From Actinomycetota bacterium (GTDB taxonomy: Bacteria; Actinomycetota; Actinomycetes; Actinomycetales; Dermatophilaceae), in NCBI GenBank assembly GCA_020160805.1, contig JAIUPO010000028.1, positions 1 through 45,220 on the forward strand: a stretch of 45,220 nt of DNA, in the 5' to 3' direction. The notes under the pieces are model-generated. The model was not told the DNA's origin. It saw only the letters and a program-made list of their open reading frames with translations, and did no database searches. The position numbers were made by a program, and so were the translations under genes. Below, in pieces: positions 34,397 through 41,853 of the stretch; the stretch's first letter is position 1, and every line of letters starts with the position of its first letter.

Positions 34397-35047
34397 TCAA
34401 GGACCACCGTCGGTTGCCTGTTGCGTGTTCCGCATGCGGCCCACGAAGGGCACGAATCTGCCTACGCGAGCGGCGTAGGCAAGGAAGTCCGGACCATGTG
34501 CCTTCAAGAGGTAGGGCTCCTCGACGGCTCTGACTTGGAGCTCCATCCCTGCGATGAGGGCCATCAGTGCGGCAGCCGATATGGCGTTGGGCGTCATGAT
34601 TAGTACGCCCGCCATGGCCAGAACCATGGTGGAGAAGATCGGGTTGCGAACGGTCGCGAAGGCCCCTGTGGTCACCAAGCCGGTTCGTTCGGACGGGTCC
34701 ACTCCGATGCGCCACGAATCTCCCATCGCCTGCTGCGCTGCCAACACGAGGGCCAGCCCGATCACGGCCAGCCCAAGGCCGAGCCACCAGGCCCAGCGAG
34801 GCATTGCGATCGTTGAAGCGGGAACGAGCAGCGACAAGAATGGTCCAGCCGCCCCAAGGATGAGCGCGCCGGCGAACAGCCACACACCCAGACGGCCAGC
34901 CTTGCTGCTGTCCGAAGCGATCCGACGGATCCCGGGGTCCCCGGTCCGCCGGTGGTGCTGCAAGGTCCTCACCCCGAATGTCAGCGCGAGGCCGATGAGG
35001 TAGACGGTGAGCGCTATGAGTGCCTTCGCATCTGGGGATGTCGTCAT
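34397..35047 (-). CDS. Isoprenylcysteine carboxyl methyltransferase-family membrane protein
   Basis: The protein has 216 residues with five or so membrane helices. The ICMT/PEMT-type core is GLVTTGAFATVRNPIFSTMVLAMAGVLIM, followed by RAVEEPYLLKAHGPDFLAYAARVGRFVPFVG, whose EE...Y..Y..R pattern belongs to the SAM-binding half. It is third in a minus-strand unit after ArsR and the CDF transporter, 47 bases behind the latter. Such genes recur in metal-resistance islands with an undefined role. The substrate is unknown. Confidence 0.82.
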   Translation of the reverse strand: MTTSPDAKALIALTVYLIGLALTFGVRTLQHHRRTGDPGIRRIASDSSKAGRLGVWLFAGALILGAAGPFLSLLVPASTIAMPRWAWWLGLGLAVIGLALVLAAQQAMGDSWRIGVDPSERTGLVTTGAFATVRNPIFSTMVLAMAGVLIMTPNAISAAALMALIAGMELQVRAVEEPYLLKAHGPDFLAYAARVGRFVPFVGRMRNTQQATDGGP

Positions 35048-35094
35048 GTCGGGTGCTTCCCATCGATTCGAGCGGACTGTCGGGAGGACTCGTT

Positions 35095-36030
35095 CTAGAA
35101 GTGCTCAACCCCGGTGCAGGTGCGTTCTCGCACTGCTGTCGTCTCCATCTGGATGGTGGCGTGCTCGAAGGAGACGGGGAAGTGCTCCTTCAGGCAGGAT
35201 CGGATCTGCTCGAGGATCTGCGGTGCGTGGCCGGATTCGAAGCAGTCGTCGTCGATGACGACGTGCGCGGAGACGACTGGCAGGCCGGTGCCGATCGTGG
35301 AGGCGTGCAGATCGTGGACCTCGTGGACGTGGTCCAGCTCGAGGATGTGGGCTCTCACCGCGTCCAGATCGACGTCCTTCGGGGTGAACTCCATCAGCAC
35401 TCTCACGGTCTCACGCAGGAGGCGGTAGGCGCGGGGCAGGATCAGGGCTGCGATGAACAGGCCGGCGATGGTGTCCGCTCGCTGGAAGCCGGTCGTGGCG
35501 ATGACGATGGCAGCCACGATCACCCCGAGGGAGCCCAGGGCGTCGTTGAGCACTTCGAGGAAAGCTGCGCGCATGTTGAAGTTCGCGTCACGACTGGAGG
35601 ACAGGACCACCATGGCGGCGATGTTGGCCGCCAGTCCGATGATGCCGAAGAACAGGAGCTCCTTGCCCTGGACCTCGGCAGGTTCAAGCAGTCGGCGCAG
35701 TCCTTCGACGGCTGCGTAGGAGCCGACCACGAGCAACAGGAGTGCCTGTCCTAGTGCGGCGACGACCTCGATCCGGGCAAACCCCCAGGTGCGCTTGCTG
35801 CTGGGTGGGCGCAGCATCATCGTGGCGGCGATGACCGCTACCAGCAGACCGGTCGAGTCCGAGAGGGCGTGAGCGGTGTCGGTCAGCAGCGCCAGGCTGC
35901 CGGTGATGACACTCCCGATCGCCTGGGTTAGGACGATGAGCGCAGTGATGCCGAAGGCGATCAGGAGCCGGTTGCGCAGACCTCGGTCCGCTCGCCCGTC
36001 CGTCGGGCCGTGGTGGTGATCGGCTGCCAT
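35095..36030 (-). CDS. Cation diffusion facilitator (CzcD-like)
   Basis: The protein has 311 residues. The start MAADHHHG overlaps the arsR stop by ATGA. Six membrane helices and a cytoplasmic domain are present. The helix-2 metal site is LLTDTAHALSDS (HxxxD). The helix-5 site reads FLEVLNDALGS, with Glu where E. coli ZitB has His, which may shift metal preference or pH response. The C-terminal domain (VHEVHDLHASTIGTGLPVVSAHVVIDD) is typical of CDF dimers. It exports Zn2+, Cd2+ or Co2+ in exchange for protons. The adjacent ArsR gene suggests metal induction. Confidence 0.92.
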   Translation of the reverse strand: MAADHHHGPTDGRADRGLRNRLLIAFGITALIVLTQAIGSVITGSLALLTDTAHALSDSTGLLVAVIAATMMLRPPSSKRTWGFARIEVVAALGQALLLLVVGSYAAVEGLRRLLEPAEVQGKELLFFGIIGLAANIAAMVVLSSSRDANFNMRAAFLEVLNDALGSLGVIVAAIVIATTGFQRADTIAGLFIAALILPRAYRLLRETVRVLMEFTPKDVDLDAVRAHILELDHVHEVHDLHASTIGTGLPVVSAHVVIDDDCFESGHAPQILEQIRSCLKEHFPVSFEHATIQMETTAVRERTCTGVEHF

Positions 36031-36407
36031 CACAGCTCCTCGGTGGCCAACTGGTCGTGGTCGTGGTGATCGCGAAGCGACAATGACGCTCCGGACGCTG
36101 CGAGCAGTGCATCCGCGCTCTCGAGCAGGTCGGACAGTCGCGAAGGATCGGCCAGCGAGAACCACGACGCGCGGCCCTCGGCCCGCACGGTCACCAGTCC
36201 GCAGTCGCGCAGGCACGCCAAGTGCTTGCTTACGGTCGATTGCGCGAGGTGCATGTGCTCCACGAGGTCCCGGACGCGGTGCTCGCCGCTGGCGAGATGT
36301 GTGAGCAGAGCCAGGCGGGTGGGTTCGGCCAAGGCGTGGAACAACGCAGCAGAGGCGTCAGGCACCTCAATCGCTGTCGGACCTTCGCTTCTATCATTGA
36401 TCGTCAT
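36030..36407 (-). CDS. ArsR/SmtB-family metal-responsive repressor
   Basis: The protein has 125 residues. A winged helix is formed by HALAEPTRLALLTHLASGEHRVRDLVEHMHLAQSTVSKHLACLRDCGLVTVRAEGRASWFSL. The C-terminal helix ends SLRDHHDHDQLATEEL, a His/Asp cluster that resembles the alpha5 zinc site of SmtB/CzrA regulators. The ATG overlaps a 16-base palindrome, so it probably represses its own operon with the CDF gene. It is divergent from the cmtR-like gene. Confidence 0.9.
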   Translation of the reverse strand: MTINDRSEGPTAIEVPDASAALFHALAEPTRLALLTHLASGEHRVRDLVEHMHLAQSTVSKHLACLRDCGLVTVRAEGRASWFSLADPSRLSDLLESADALLAASGASLSLRDHHDHDQLATEEL

Positions 36408-36415
36408 ATGACGAT
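36400..36415. promoter_or_regulatory. Perfect 16-base palindrome, candidate ArsR operator
   Basis: ATCGTCATATGACGAT lies across the arsR start codon in the 93-base divergent region between the two regulators. ArsR-family operators are imperfect palindromes of similar size. Confidence 0.6.
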
Positions 36416-36488
36416 GCTATCACCAAATGGCGATGCAGGCTTGCGGTGGCCCCGTTGCCCTGCAGATCTCTTGGGTCAGCGGTCGATG

Positions 36489-36494
36489 TATAGT
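36489..36494 (+). promoter_or_regulatory. Candidate -10 box for the cmtR-like operon
   Basis: TATAGT lies 6 bases before the ATG at 36501 with no ribosome-site sequence between, suggesting a leaderless transcript. Confidence 0.45.
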
Positions 36495-36500
36495 CAGTGC

Positions 36501-36881
36501 ATGCTGAACAGTGCCGCTCGTCTGGACGTACTCAATCGGCTGGGGAGGGCAATGGCGGACCCGACTCGGGCGCGGATCCTGATGTCGCTGCTGCAGGCGC
36601 CCGGTTATCCGGCCCAATTGGCGCGCGACCTCGATCTGAGCCGTACGAATGTCTCGAACCATCTGGCCTGTCTGCGTGGCTGCGGGATCGTCGTCACTGT
36701 CACGGAAGGGCGCCGCACCCGATACGAGATCGCCGACGCGCACCTGACGCGCGCTTTGGAGTCGTTGATGGAGGTGGTCCTGGCGGTCGACGACGGGGTC
36801 CCCTGCGTGGACGAGGACTGTGACGTGCCGCTGTGCTGCGGGAGCGCGCCTCGTCCCGTCGCCGATGAGCAGGTGGTCTGA
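36501..36881 (+). CDS. cmtR: CmtR-like cadmium/lead-responsive repressor
   Basis: The protein has 126 residues. MLNSAARLDVLNRLGRAMADPTRARILMSLLQAPGYPAQLARDLDLSRTNVSNHLACLRGCGIVVTVTEGRRTRYEIADAHL closely follows mycobacterial CmtR. It includes Cys in the recognition-helix region (ACLRGCG) and C-terminal Cys residues (VPCVDEDCDVPLCC), which in that family bind Cd or Pb and release DNA. The P1B-ATPase gene starts one base after its stop, the same pairing as cmtR with the metal ATPase gene in Mycobacterium tuberculosis. It probably autoregulates the whole six-gene operon. Confidence 0.9.
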   Translation: MLNSAARLDVLNRLGRAMADPTRARILMSLLQAPGYPAQLARDLDLSRTNVSNHLACLRGCGIVVTVTEGRRTRYEIADAHLTRALESLMEVVLAVDDGVPCVDEDCDVPLCCGSAPRPVADEQVV

Positions 36882-36882
36882 C

Positions 36883-38847
36883 GTGAGTGATGCGTGCTGT
36901 GGCACCGACGAGCCCGTGATCGAAGAACTCGCACCCTGGTGGCGTGATCGTGCCCTGGCGCTGCCGCTCGTCGCGGGCGTGCTGTGGCTGACCGGTCTGC
37001 TTCTGGAGCTCGCCGGCGCCGAAGACCCTGCCGTGGTCGCCTACGTGCTCGGGTTGGCGGCTGGCGCTTGGACGTTCGCTCCGGCAGCGGTGCGGCAGCT
37101 GATCACGGGCCGAGGGGCTGGCCGGTTGGGCGTGGGGCTGCTCATGACGATCGCCGCCACGGGTGCCGTGCTGCTAGGGCACGTGGGTGAGGCCGCCGCG
37201 TTGGCCTTCCTGTTCTCCATTGCCGAGGCGCTCGAGGACCGCGCCATGGATCGAGCTCGGCACGGGCTGCGGGCGTTGTTGTCCCTGATCCCCGAGACCG
37301 CGGTGGTCTCGCGAGCGGGAACGAACGAGAGCATCCCGGCCGAGCAGGTCCGTCGGGGCGATGTCCTCGTCGTCGGCGCCGGCGACCGGGTCAGCACCGA
37401 CGGCAGCGTCGAGGCCGGGCACTCGTGGTTGGACACCTCGGCGATCACCGGTGAGTCGATCCCCCTCGAGGTTGCTCCCGGTGACGCGGTGGCGGCCGGG
37501 TCGGTCAACACCTCGGGAACGTTGCGCATCAGGGCGGTCGCCGACGGGCGCGACAACTCCTTGACCCAGATGGTTGAACTGGTCGAGCAGGCTCACGCGG
37601 ACAAGGGTGAACGCGCCCGTCTGGCCGACCGGATCGCCCGACCCCTCGTGCCGCTGGTCCTGCTCGCCGCAGCACTGATCGCCGCCTTCGGGTTCGTGAT
37701 CGGTGACCCGCAGACGTGGATCGAGCGGGCCCTGGTGGTGCTGGTCGCAGCCTCACCCTGCGCGCTGGCGATCGCGGTCCCGGTCACGGTGATCTCGGCG
37801 ATCGGCTCGGCCAGCAAATTCGGGGTGATCATCAAGTCCGGGGCCGCCTTCGAGCAGCTCGGCACGATCCGCGCGGTCGCCTTCGACAAGACAGGCACCT
37901 TGACCCGCAACGAGCCCCAGGTGGTAACCACTCACCCGGCCAGCGGTCACACCGACGCCGAGGTGCTTGCCCTGGCAGCGGCACTTGAGGCTGCCAGCAG
38001 CCACCCGCTGGCTGCAGCCGTGGTCGCCGCCTCACCGGACCGGCCCGAAGCGAGCAACGTCCAGGAGCACGCCGGACACGGCCTGACCGGGCTGGTCGGC
38101 GGACGCCGGGTGCGCGTGGGCAGCCCCCGTTGGGTCGCCCCCAAGGACCTGACCGCGCAGGCCGGCGCCATGGCCGACGAGGGCATGAGCCTCGTGGTGG
38201 TCGAGGTCAACGACCGTGCGTGCGGCGTGATCGGCATCCGCGACGAGCTGCGCCCCGAGGCAGCCCAGGCCATCGCGGACCTGCACCAGCAGGGCGTGTC
38301 CACAATGATGCTCACCGGCGACAACACCCGCACGGCCCAGGCATTGGCCAGCGAAGCGGGCATTCGACACGTCTACGCAGAGACCCTGCCTCAGGACAAG
38401 GCCGAGCACATCCGAGGCTCGAAGAAGACGAGCCCGACGGCGATGATCGGCGATGGCATCAACGACGCGCCTGCACTGGCCTCGGCCACCGTGGGTATCG
38501 CCATGGGCGCCAGCGGGTCCGCGGCTGCGATCGAGTCCGCCGACGTCGCCTTCACCGGCCACGACCTGCGCCTGCTACCCCAGGCTCTCGCGCACGCCCG
38601 CCGCGGGCGGGCGATCATGACCCAGAACGTCGTGCTGTCCGTGGCCCTGATCGCCATCCTCTTCCCACTGGCCCTGTTCGGCGTGCTGGGCCTGGCCGCG
38701 GTCGTGCTGGTCCACGAGATCGCTGAGGTCGTCGTCATCGGCAACGGGCTCCGAGCCATCCGCACCGAGCGCCCCTCCCAGCCAGAGGACAGGAACAGTG
38801 CATACCCTGCGCGCAGCCAGCGCCTTTCGACGATGGGAACCCGATGA
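36883..38847 (+). CDS. Heavy-metal P1B-type ATPase without N-terminal HMA domain
   Basis: The protein has 654 residues from GTG 36883. The actuator loop ITGES is at about residue 188, the transmembrane metal motif is SPC (291-293), and the phosphorylation site DKTGT is at 335-339. SSHPLAAAV (HP motif) and GDGINDAPAL are present. The last helix has VLVHEIAEVVVIGNGLRA. An SPC motif is usual in P1B-4 pumps. The CmtR partner points to Cd/Pb or Zn/Co export. No HMA domain precedes the membrane part, only ACCG. It overlaps the dsbA-like gene by ATGA. Confidence 0.92.
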   Translation: MSDACCGTDEPVIEELAPWWRDRALALPLVAGVLWLTGLLLELAGAEDPAVVAYVLGLAAGAWTFAPAAVRQLITGRGAGRLGVGLLMTIAATGAVLLGHVGEAAALAFLFSIAEALEDRAMDRARHGLRALLSLIPETAVVSRAGTNESIPAEQVRRGDVLVVGAGDRVSTDGSVEAGHSWLDTSAITGESIPLEVAPGDAVAAGSVNTSGTLRIRAVADGRDNSLTQMVELVEQAHADKGERARLADRIARPLVPLVLLAAALIAAFGFVIGDPQTWIERALVVLVAASPCALAIAVPVTVISAIGSASKFGVIIKSGAAFEQLGTIRAVAFDKTGTLTRNEPQVVTTHPASGHTDAEVLALAAALEAASSHPLAAAVVAASPDRPEASNVQEHAGHGLTGLVGGRRVRVGSPRWVAPKDLTAQAGAMADEGMSLVVVEVNDRACGVIGIRDELRPEAAQAIADLHQQGVSTMMLTGDNTRTAQALASEAGIRHVYAETLPQDKAEHIRGSKKTSPTAMIGDGINDAPALASATVGIAMGASGSAAAIESADVAFTGHDLRLLPQALAHARRGRAIMTQNVVLSVALIAILFPLALFGVLGLAAVVLVHEIAEVVVIGNGLRAIRTERPSQPEDRNSAYPARSQRLSTMGTR

Positions 38848-39488
38848 GCAAGAGCCTGAAGCTGTCCATGGCCATGATCGTGGCGGTGCTCGTGGCCCTG
38901 GTCGCCGCGGTGACGTTCAGCCGCGCCGGTGACGAAGCGACACCCAGCGACTCCGGCAACGGGACGTCCGAGCCGCTGGTGCGCGAGGACAGCCCCCGCC
39001 TGACCTCCGGCAAGGAAGCGACATTCGTGGAGTACCTCGACTTCGAGTGCGAGGCCTGCGGTGCAGCCCACCCCGTCATGACGGACCTGCGGGAGAAGTA
39101 CGGCGATGACGTGACCTTCGTCGTGCGATACCTCCCCCTGCACGGCAACTCGATGAACGCGGCCCTGGCCGCCGAGGCCGCCCGTGAGCAGGGTGAGTTC
39201 GAGGCCATGCACGACCAACTCTTCGAGACCCAAGGCGAGTGGAGCCACTCGGAGTCCTCCAAGGCAAAGACGTTCGAGGGGTACGCCAAGGACCTGGGTC
39301 TGGACATGGAGCAGTACCGCGCGGACGTGAAGGACCCGGCCATCAAGAAGCGCATCGAGCAGAGCACGCAAGACGCGCAGGAGCTGGGCGTGACCGGTAC
39401 ACCAACGTTCTTCCTCGACGGGGAGAAGATCGAACCGTCCACCATCGGTGACTTCGAGACCAAGCTTGATGCCGCGATCGAAGACTGA
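38844..39488 (+). CDS. DsbA-like thioredoxin-fold oxidoreductase, membrane-anchored
   Basis: The protein has 214 residues. An N-terminal hydrophobic anchor (SMAMIVAVLVALVAAVTF) leads to an extracytoplasmic thioredoxin fold with the active site FECEACGAAHP (C69, C72) and the cis-Pro loop GVTGTPTFF. It introduces or repairs disulfides outside the membrane. It is coupled to the metal ATPase upstream and overlaps the VKOR gene, its likely reoxidation partner. Confidence 0.92.
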   Translation: MSKSLKLSMAMIVAVLVALVAAVTFSRAGDEATPSDSGNGTSEPLVREDSPRLTSGKEATFVEYLDFECEACGAAHPVMTDLREKYGDDVTFVVRYLPLHGNSMNAALAAEAAREQGEFEAMHDQLFETQGEWSHSESSKAKTFEGYAKDLGLDMEQYRADVKDPAIKKRIEQSTQDAQELGVTGTPTFFLDGEKIEPSTIGDFETKLDAAIED

Positions 39489-40101
39489 CCCGGCCACGGG
39501 GATGCCCGCACCGGCGACCAGCGCACGTGGACTCGGCCGCCTGCACCTCATCGGGGGCCTGGTCGGGCTGGTCTGCGCTGTCGTGCTGCTGGTGGAGAAG
39601 ATCGAGCTGCTCAAGAACCCGGACTACGTCCCCACCTGCAGCATCAACCCGATCCTCTCCTGCGGCTCCATCATGTCCACCCCACAGGCCGACGCCTTCG
39701 GCATCCCCAACCCCATCATCGGAGTCGCCGGGTTCGCCGCTCTGGCCACGCTCGGAGCGGTCCTGACCACCGGAGTCAGCCTCCCCCGATGGCTGTGGCT
39801 GGCCACTCAGGCAGCAGTGACCCTCGCGGTGGTCTTCATCCACTGGCTGATCTACCAGAGCCTCTACGTCATCGGCGCGCTGTGCCCGTACTGCATGGTG
39901 GTGTGGGTCGTGACCATCGCGGTCTTCGCGTACACCACCGTCCACAACCTCCAGCGACTTCGAGACAGAGCCACTCCCCGCGGACAGCGCACCCTCGCCG
40001 CCCTGACGGAGTTCCGCGGAGCGATCGTGACCGGCTGGTGCCTCGTGATCACCGTCCTCATCGCCATCAGGTTCTGGGACTACTGGGTCACGCTCCTGTA
40101 G
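39469..40101 (+). CDS. Vitamin K epoxide reductase family protein
   Basis: The protein has about 210 residues, with ATG 39469 overlapping dsbA. Later ATG 39502 is possible. Four to five membrane helices carry the loop Cys pair TCSINPILSCGSIM (C57, C65) and the redox CxxC LCPYC (C139, C142). PNPIIGVAGF is the conserved quinone-pocket helix. Bacterial VKOR reoxidises DsbA-like proteins and passes electrons to quinones. The gene order supports that pairing directly. Confidence 0.93.
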   Translation: MPRSKTDPATGMPAPATSARGLGRLHLIGGLVGLVCAVVLLVEKIELLKNPDYVPTCSINPILSCGSIMSTPQADAFGIPNPIIGVAGFAALATLGAVLTTGVSLPRWLWLATQAAVTLAVVFIHWLIYQSLYVIGALCPYCMVVWVVTIAVFAYTTVHNLQRLRDRATPRGQRTLAALTEFRGAIVTGWCLVITVLIAIRFWDYWVTLL

Positions 40102-40176
40102 CAGCCGACCATGGGCGAGTGCACCGCTGAAGCCAACAACGAGGACCTTGGACCGACCATCAGGAGCATGACCCGC

Positions 40177-40770
40177 ATGACTGCCCTCCGTCCCACCCGC
40201 CGCGCCGTGGTCGCGACCGCTAGCACCCTCGCCGTCGCCGCGATCACCGGATGTTCCGCCGACTCCGGCGCTTCGGAGGCGGCCCCGGATGCCGGTTACC
40301 GCGCTGGGGACGGCAGCGTGACCCTCTTCGACACCGACGAACGCGGCGAACCCGTCGAGCTCGCTGGTGACACCTTGGACGGTGAGACCTGGGACAGCGC
40401 CGACCACCGAGGCAAGGTCGTCGTGGTCAACGTCTGGGCCAGCTGGTGCGGCCCGTGCGCCAAGGAGGCCCCGCACCTCGTCGAGCTCAACAAGGAGCTG
40501 AATGAGAAGGAAGTCGAGCTCGTCGGGATCAACTACCGCGAGTCCTCAGTGGCGACCGGCCGGTCCCAGGCCAGGACGTGGGGCTTCACCTGGCCCTCGA
40601 TCTATGACAAGAGCGGGTCGACCGCCATCGACATGCAGGGCAAAATGACCACCCAACCCTCGACCGCTGTCCTCGACCGCGAGGGCCGCATCGCCGCCGT
40701 CGTCCTCGGGGCAACCACCCAGTCGACCCTCCAGGGCCTGGTCGAAGACGCCCTCGCCGAAGGCGCATGA
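40177..40770 (+). CDS. TlpA/ResA-like thioredoxin lipoprotein
   Basis: The protein has 197 residues. ATG 40177 is preferred because CAGGAG lies 10 bases upstream. The ATG at 40168 is too close to it. The signal RRAVVATASTLAVAAITGC ends in a lipobox at C26. The redoxin domain has NVWASWCGPCAKEAPH (C91, C94) and the cis-Pro TTQPSTAVLD. It is probably a reductant outside the membrane, supplied with electrons by the CcdA encoded next, with which it overlaps by ATGA. Confidence 0.92.
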   Translation: MTALRPTRRAVVATASTLAVAAITGCSADSGASEAAPDAGYRAGDGSVTLFDTDERGEPVELAGDTLDGETWDSADHRGKVVVVNVWASWCGPCAKEAPHLVELNKELNEKEVELVGINYRESSVATGRSQARTWGFTWPSIYDKSGSTAIDMQGKMTTQPSTAVLDREGRIAAVVLGATTQSTLQGLVEDALAEGA

Positions 40771-41543
40771 CCACTGCACTCCCGTCCCTCACCGGGCTGT
40801 CTTCCTCGCTGAGCGACCAGGTAACCGACGGAGCCCTCCCCCTCGCGGTGCTCGTCGCCGCCCTCGCCGGGCTCGTCTCCTTCGCGACCCCGTGCGTGCT
40901 GCCGCTCGTGCCGGGCTACCTCGGCTACGTCACCGGCCTGTCCGACGTAGCCCTCGAGGAGCGCAGCCGCGGCCGCATGATCCTCGGCACCCTAATGTTC
41001 ATCCTCGGCTTCACGGCCGTCTTCATCCTTGCGTCGATGTTCGTTGCGACCGCCGGGCAGATCTTCGTCGAGCACCGAGTGCTGCTCATGCGCCTCGGTG
41101 GCGTGCTCGTGATCCTCATGGCCCTGGTCTTCCTCGGTGCTGGCAAGCAGCGGACCTTCCGCCTTCCGATTAAGCCCGCAACAGGCCTGGCCGGGGCGCC
41201 GGTCCTCGGCGCCGTCTTCGGCCTGGGCTGGGCTCCATGCATGGGCCCGACCCTCGCAGCCGTCCTCGCGCTCAACCTCACCGCGGAGGCGTCAATGACG
41301 CGGGCGGTGACCCTCGCCGTCGCCTACTGCCTGGGGCTCGGCCTGCCCTTCCTTCTTATCGCCGCCGCCTACGAACGGTGGGCTCCGGTCTCGACCTGGC
41401 TGCAGCGCCAGCAGCGTGCGATCCAAGTCGCAGGAGCTGGGCTGCTCATCATCGTTGGTCTCCTGCTGCTCACCGGAGGCTGGGACTCCATGACGCAGTG
41501 GCTGCAGACCCGCCTCATCAGCAACTGGGAAGTGCCCCTCTGA
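40767..41543 (+). CDS. ccdA: CcdA-type thiol-disulfide electron transporter
   Basis: The protein has 258 residues and six membrane helices. The two redox Cys are in SFATPCVLPLVPGYLGYVTG (C43) and GLGWAPCMGPTLAAVLAL (C158), the standard CcdA/DsbD-core pair. It carries electrons from cytoplasmic thioredoxin to exported TlpA-like proteins. As last gene of the cmtR operon it completes a reducing branch beside the oxidising DsbA-VKOR branch. Confidence 0.95.
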   Translation: MTTALPSLTGLSSSLSDQVTDGALPLAVLVAALAGLVSFATPCVLPLVPGYLGYVTGLSDVALEERSRGRMILGTLMFILGFTAVFILASMFVATAGQIFVEHRVLLMRLGGVLVILMALVFLGAGKQRTFRLPIKPATGLAGAPVLGAVFGLGWAPCMGPTLAAVLALNLTAEASMTRAVTLAVAYCLGLGLPFLLIAAAYERWAPVSTWLQRQQRAIQVAGAGLLIIVGLLLLTGGWDSMTQWLQTRLISNWEVPL

Positions 41544-41692
41544 CGGACGAGAGTCAACGACCGCTCGGGGCATGGCCGTCCACGGTCTGAGGTCCGGCCC
41601 AAGGCAAGCGCGATGAGCATGGGGTCAGTCCCTACTTTGCACAGCTGAGCCAATCAGGGGCGATCCGTGCAGAGTGGGCCGCGTGTCGTGTG

Positions 41693-41765
41693 CAATCTGC
41701 GCTGCATCTCGACAGATGTCGAGAAGCAACGGAGATTGCACGATGTCGAGATGCAGCCAAGATTG
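41693..41765. repeat. Three copies of a 22-base repeat, first inverted
   Basis: The consensus is TGTCGAGATGCAGC, two variable bases, AGATTG. Copies are at 41693-41714 (minus), 41717-41738 (plus) and 41744-41765 (plus). They match each other at 18 to 20 of 22 positions. The first two meet back to back with GA between. The 310-base gap 41544-41853 that holds them lies between the 3' ends of ccdA and the methylase gene, so an operator is unlikely. An element end or recombination site fits better. The rest of the gap has no gene. Confidence 0.8.
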
Positions 41766-41853
41766 TAAGAACGGCAGTTGATTTCAGAAATTAGCTGACG
41801 TTATGCAACTCGGACGATCCAAGAATCTCAGGTTATGGGGCCCGCACGTTGCC

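Larger units (their letters stand above)
24501..41714. mobile_element. Tn7-like transposon with metal/thiol cargo (right boundary provisional)
   Basis: The element carries TnsA, TnsB, TnsC and two TniQ genes plus cargo. The left limit is set at TGTTGTAGAG, two bases after the dnaB stop, because Tn7-family ends start with TGT and too little room remains nearer to tnsA. The right limit is set at the ACA of CTCGACA at 41714, where a 22-base repeat reads inward from a TGT. The two ends share little sequence by eye, so the right end could instead lie beyond the window. The heptamer GTATGCC, common to the left of this point, nearly vanishes inside. Confidence 0.45.
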
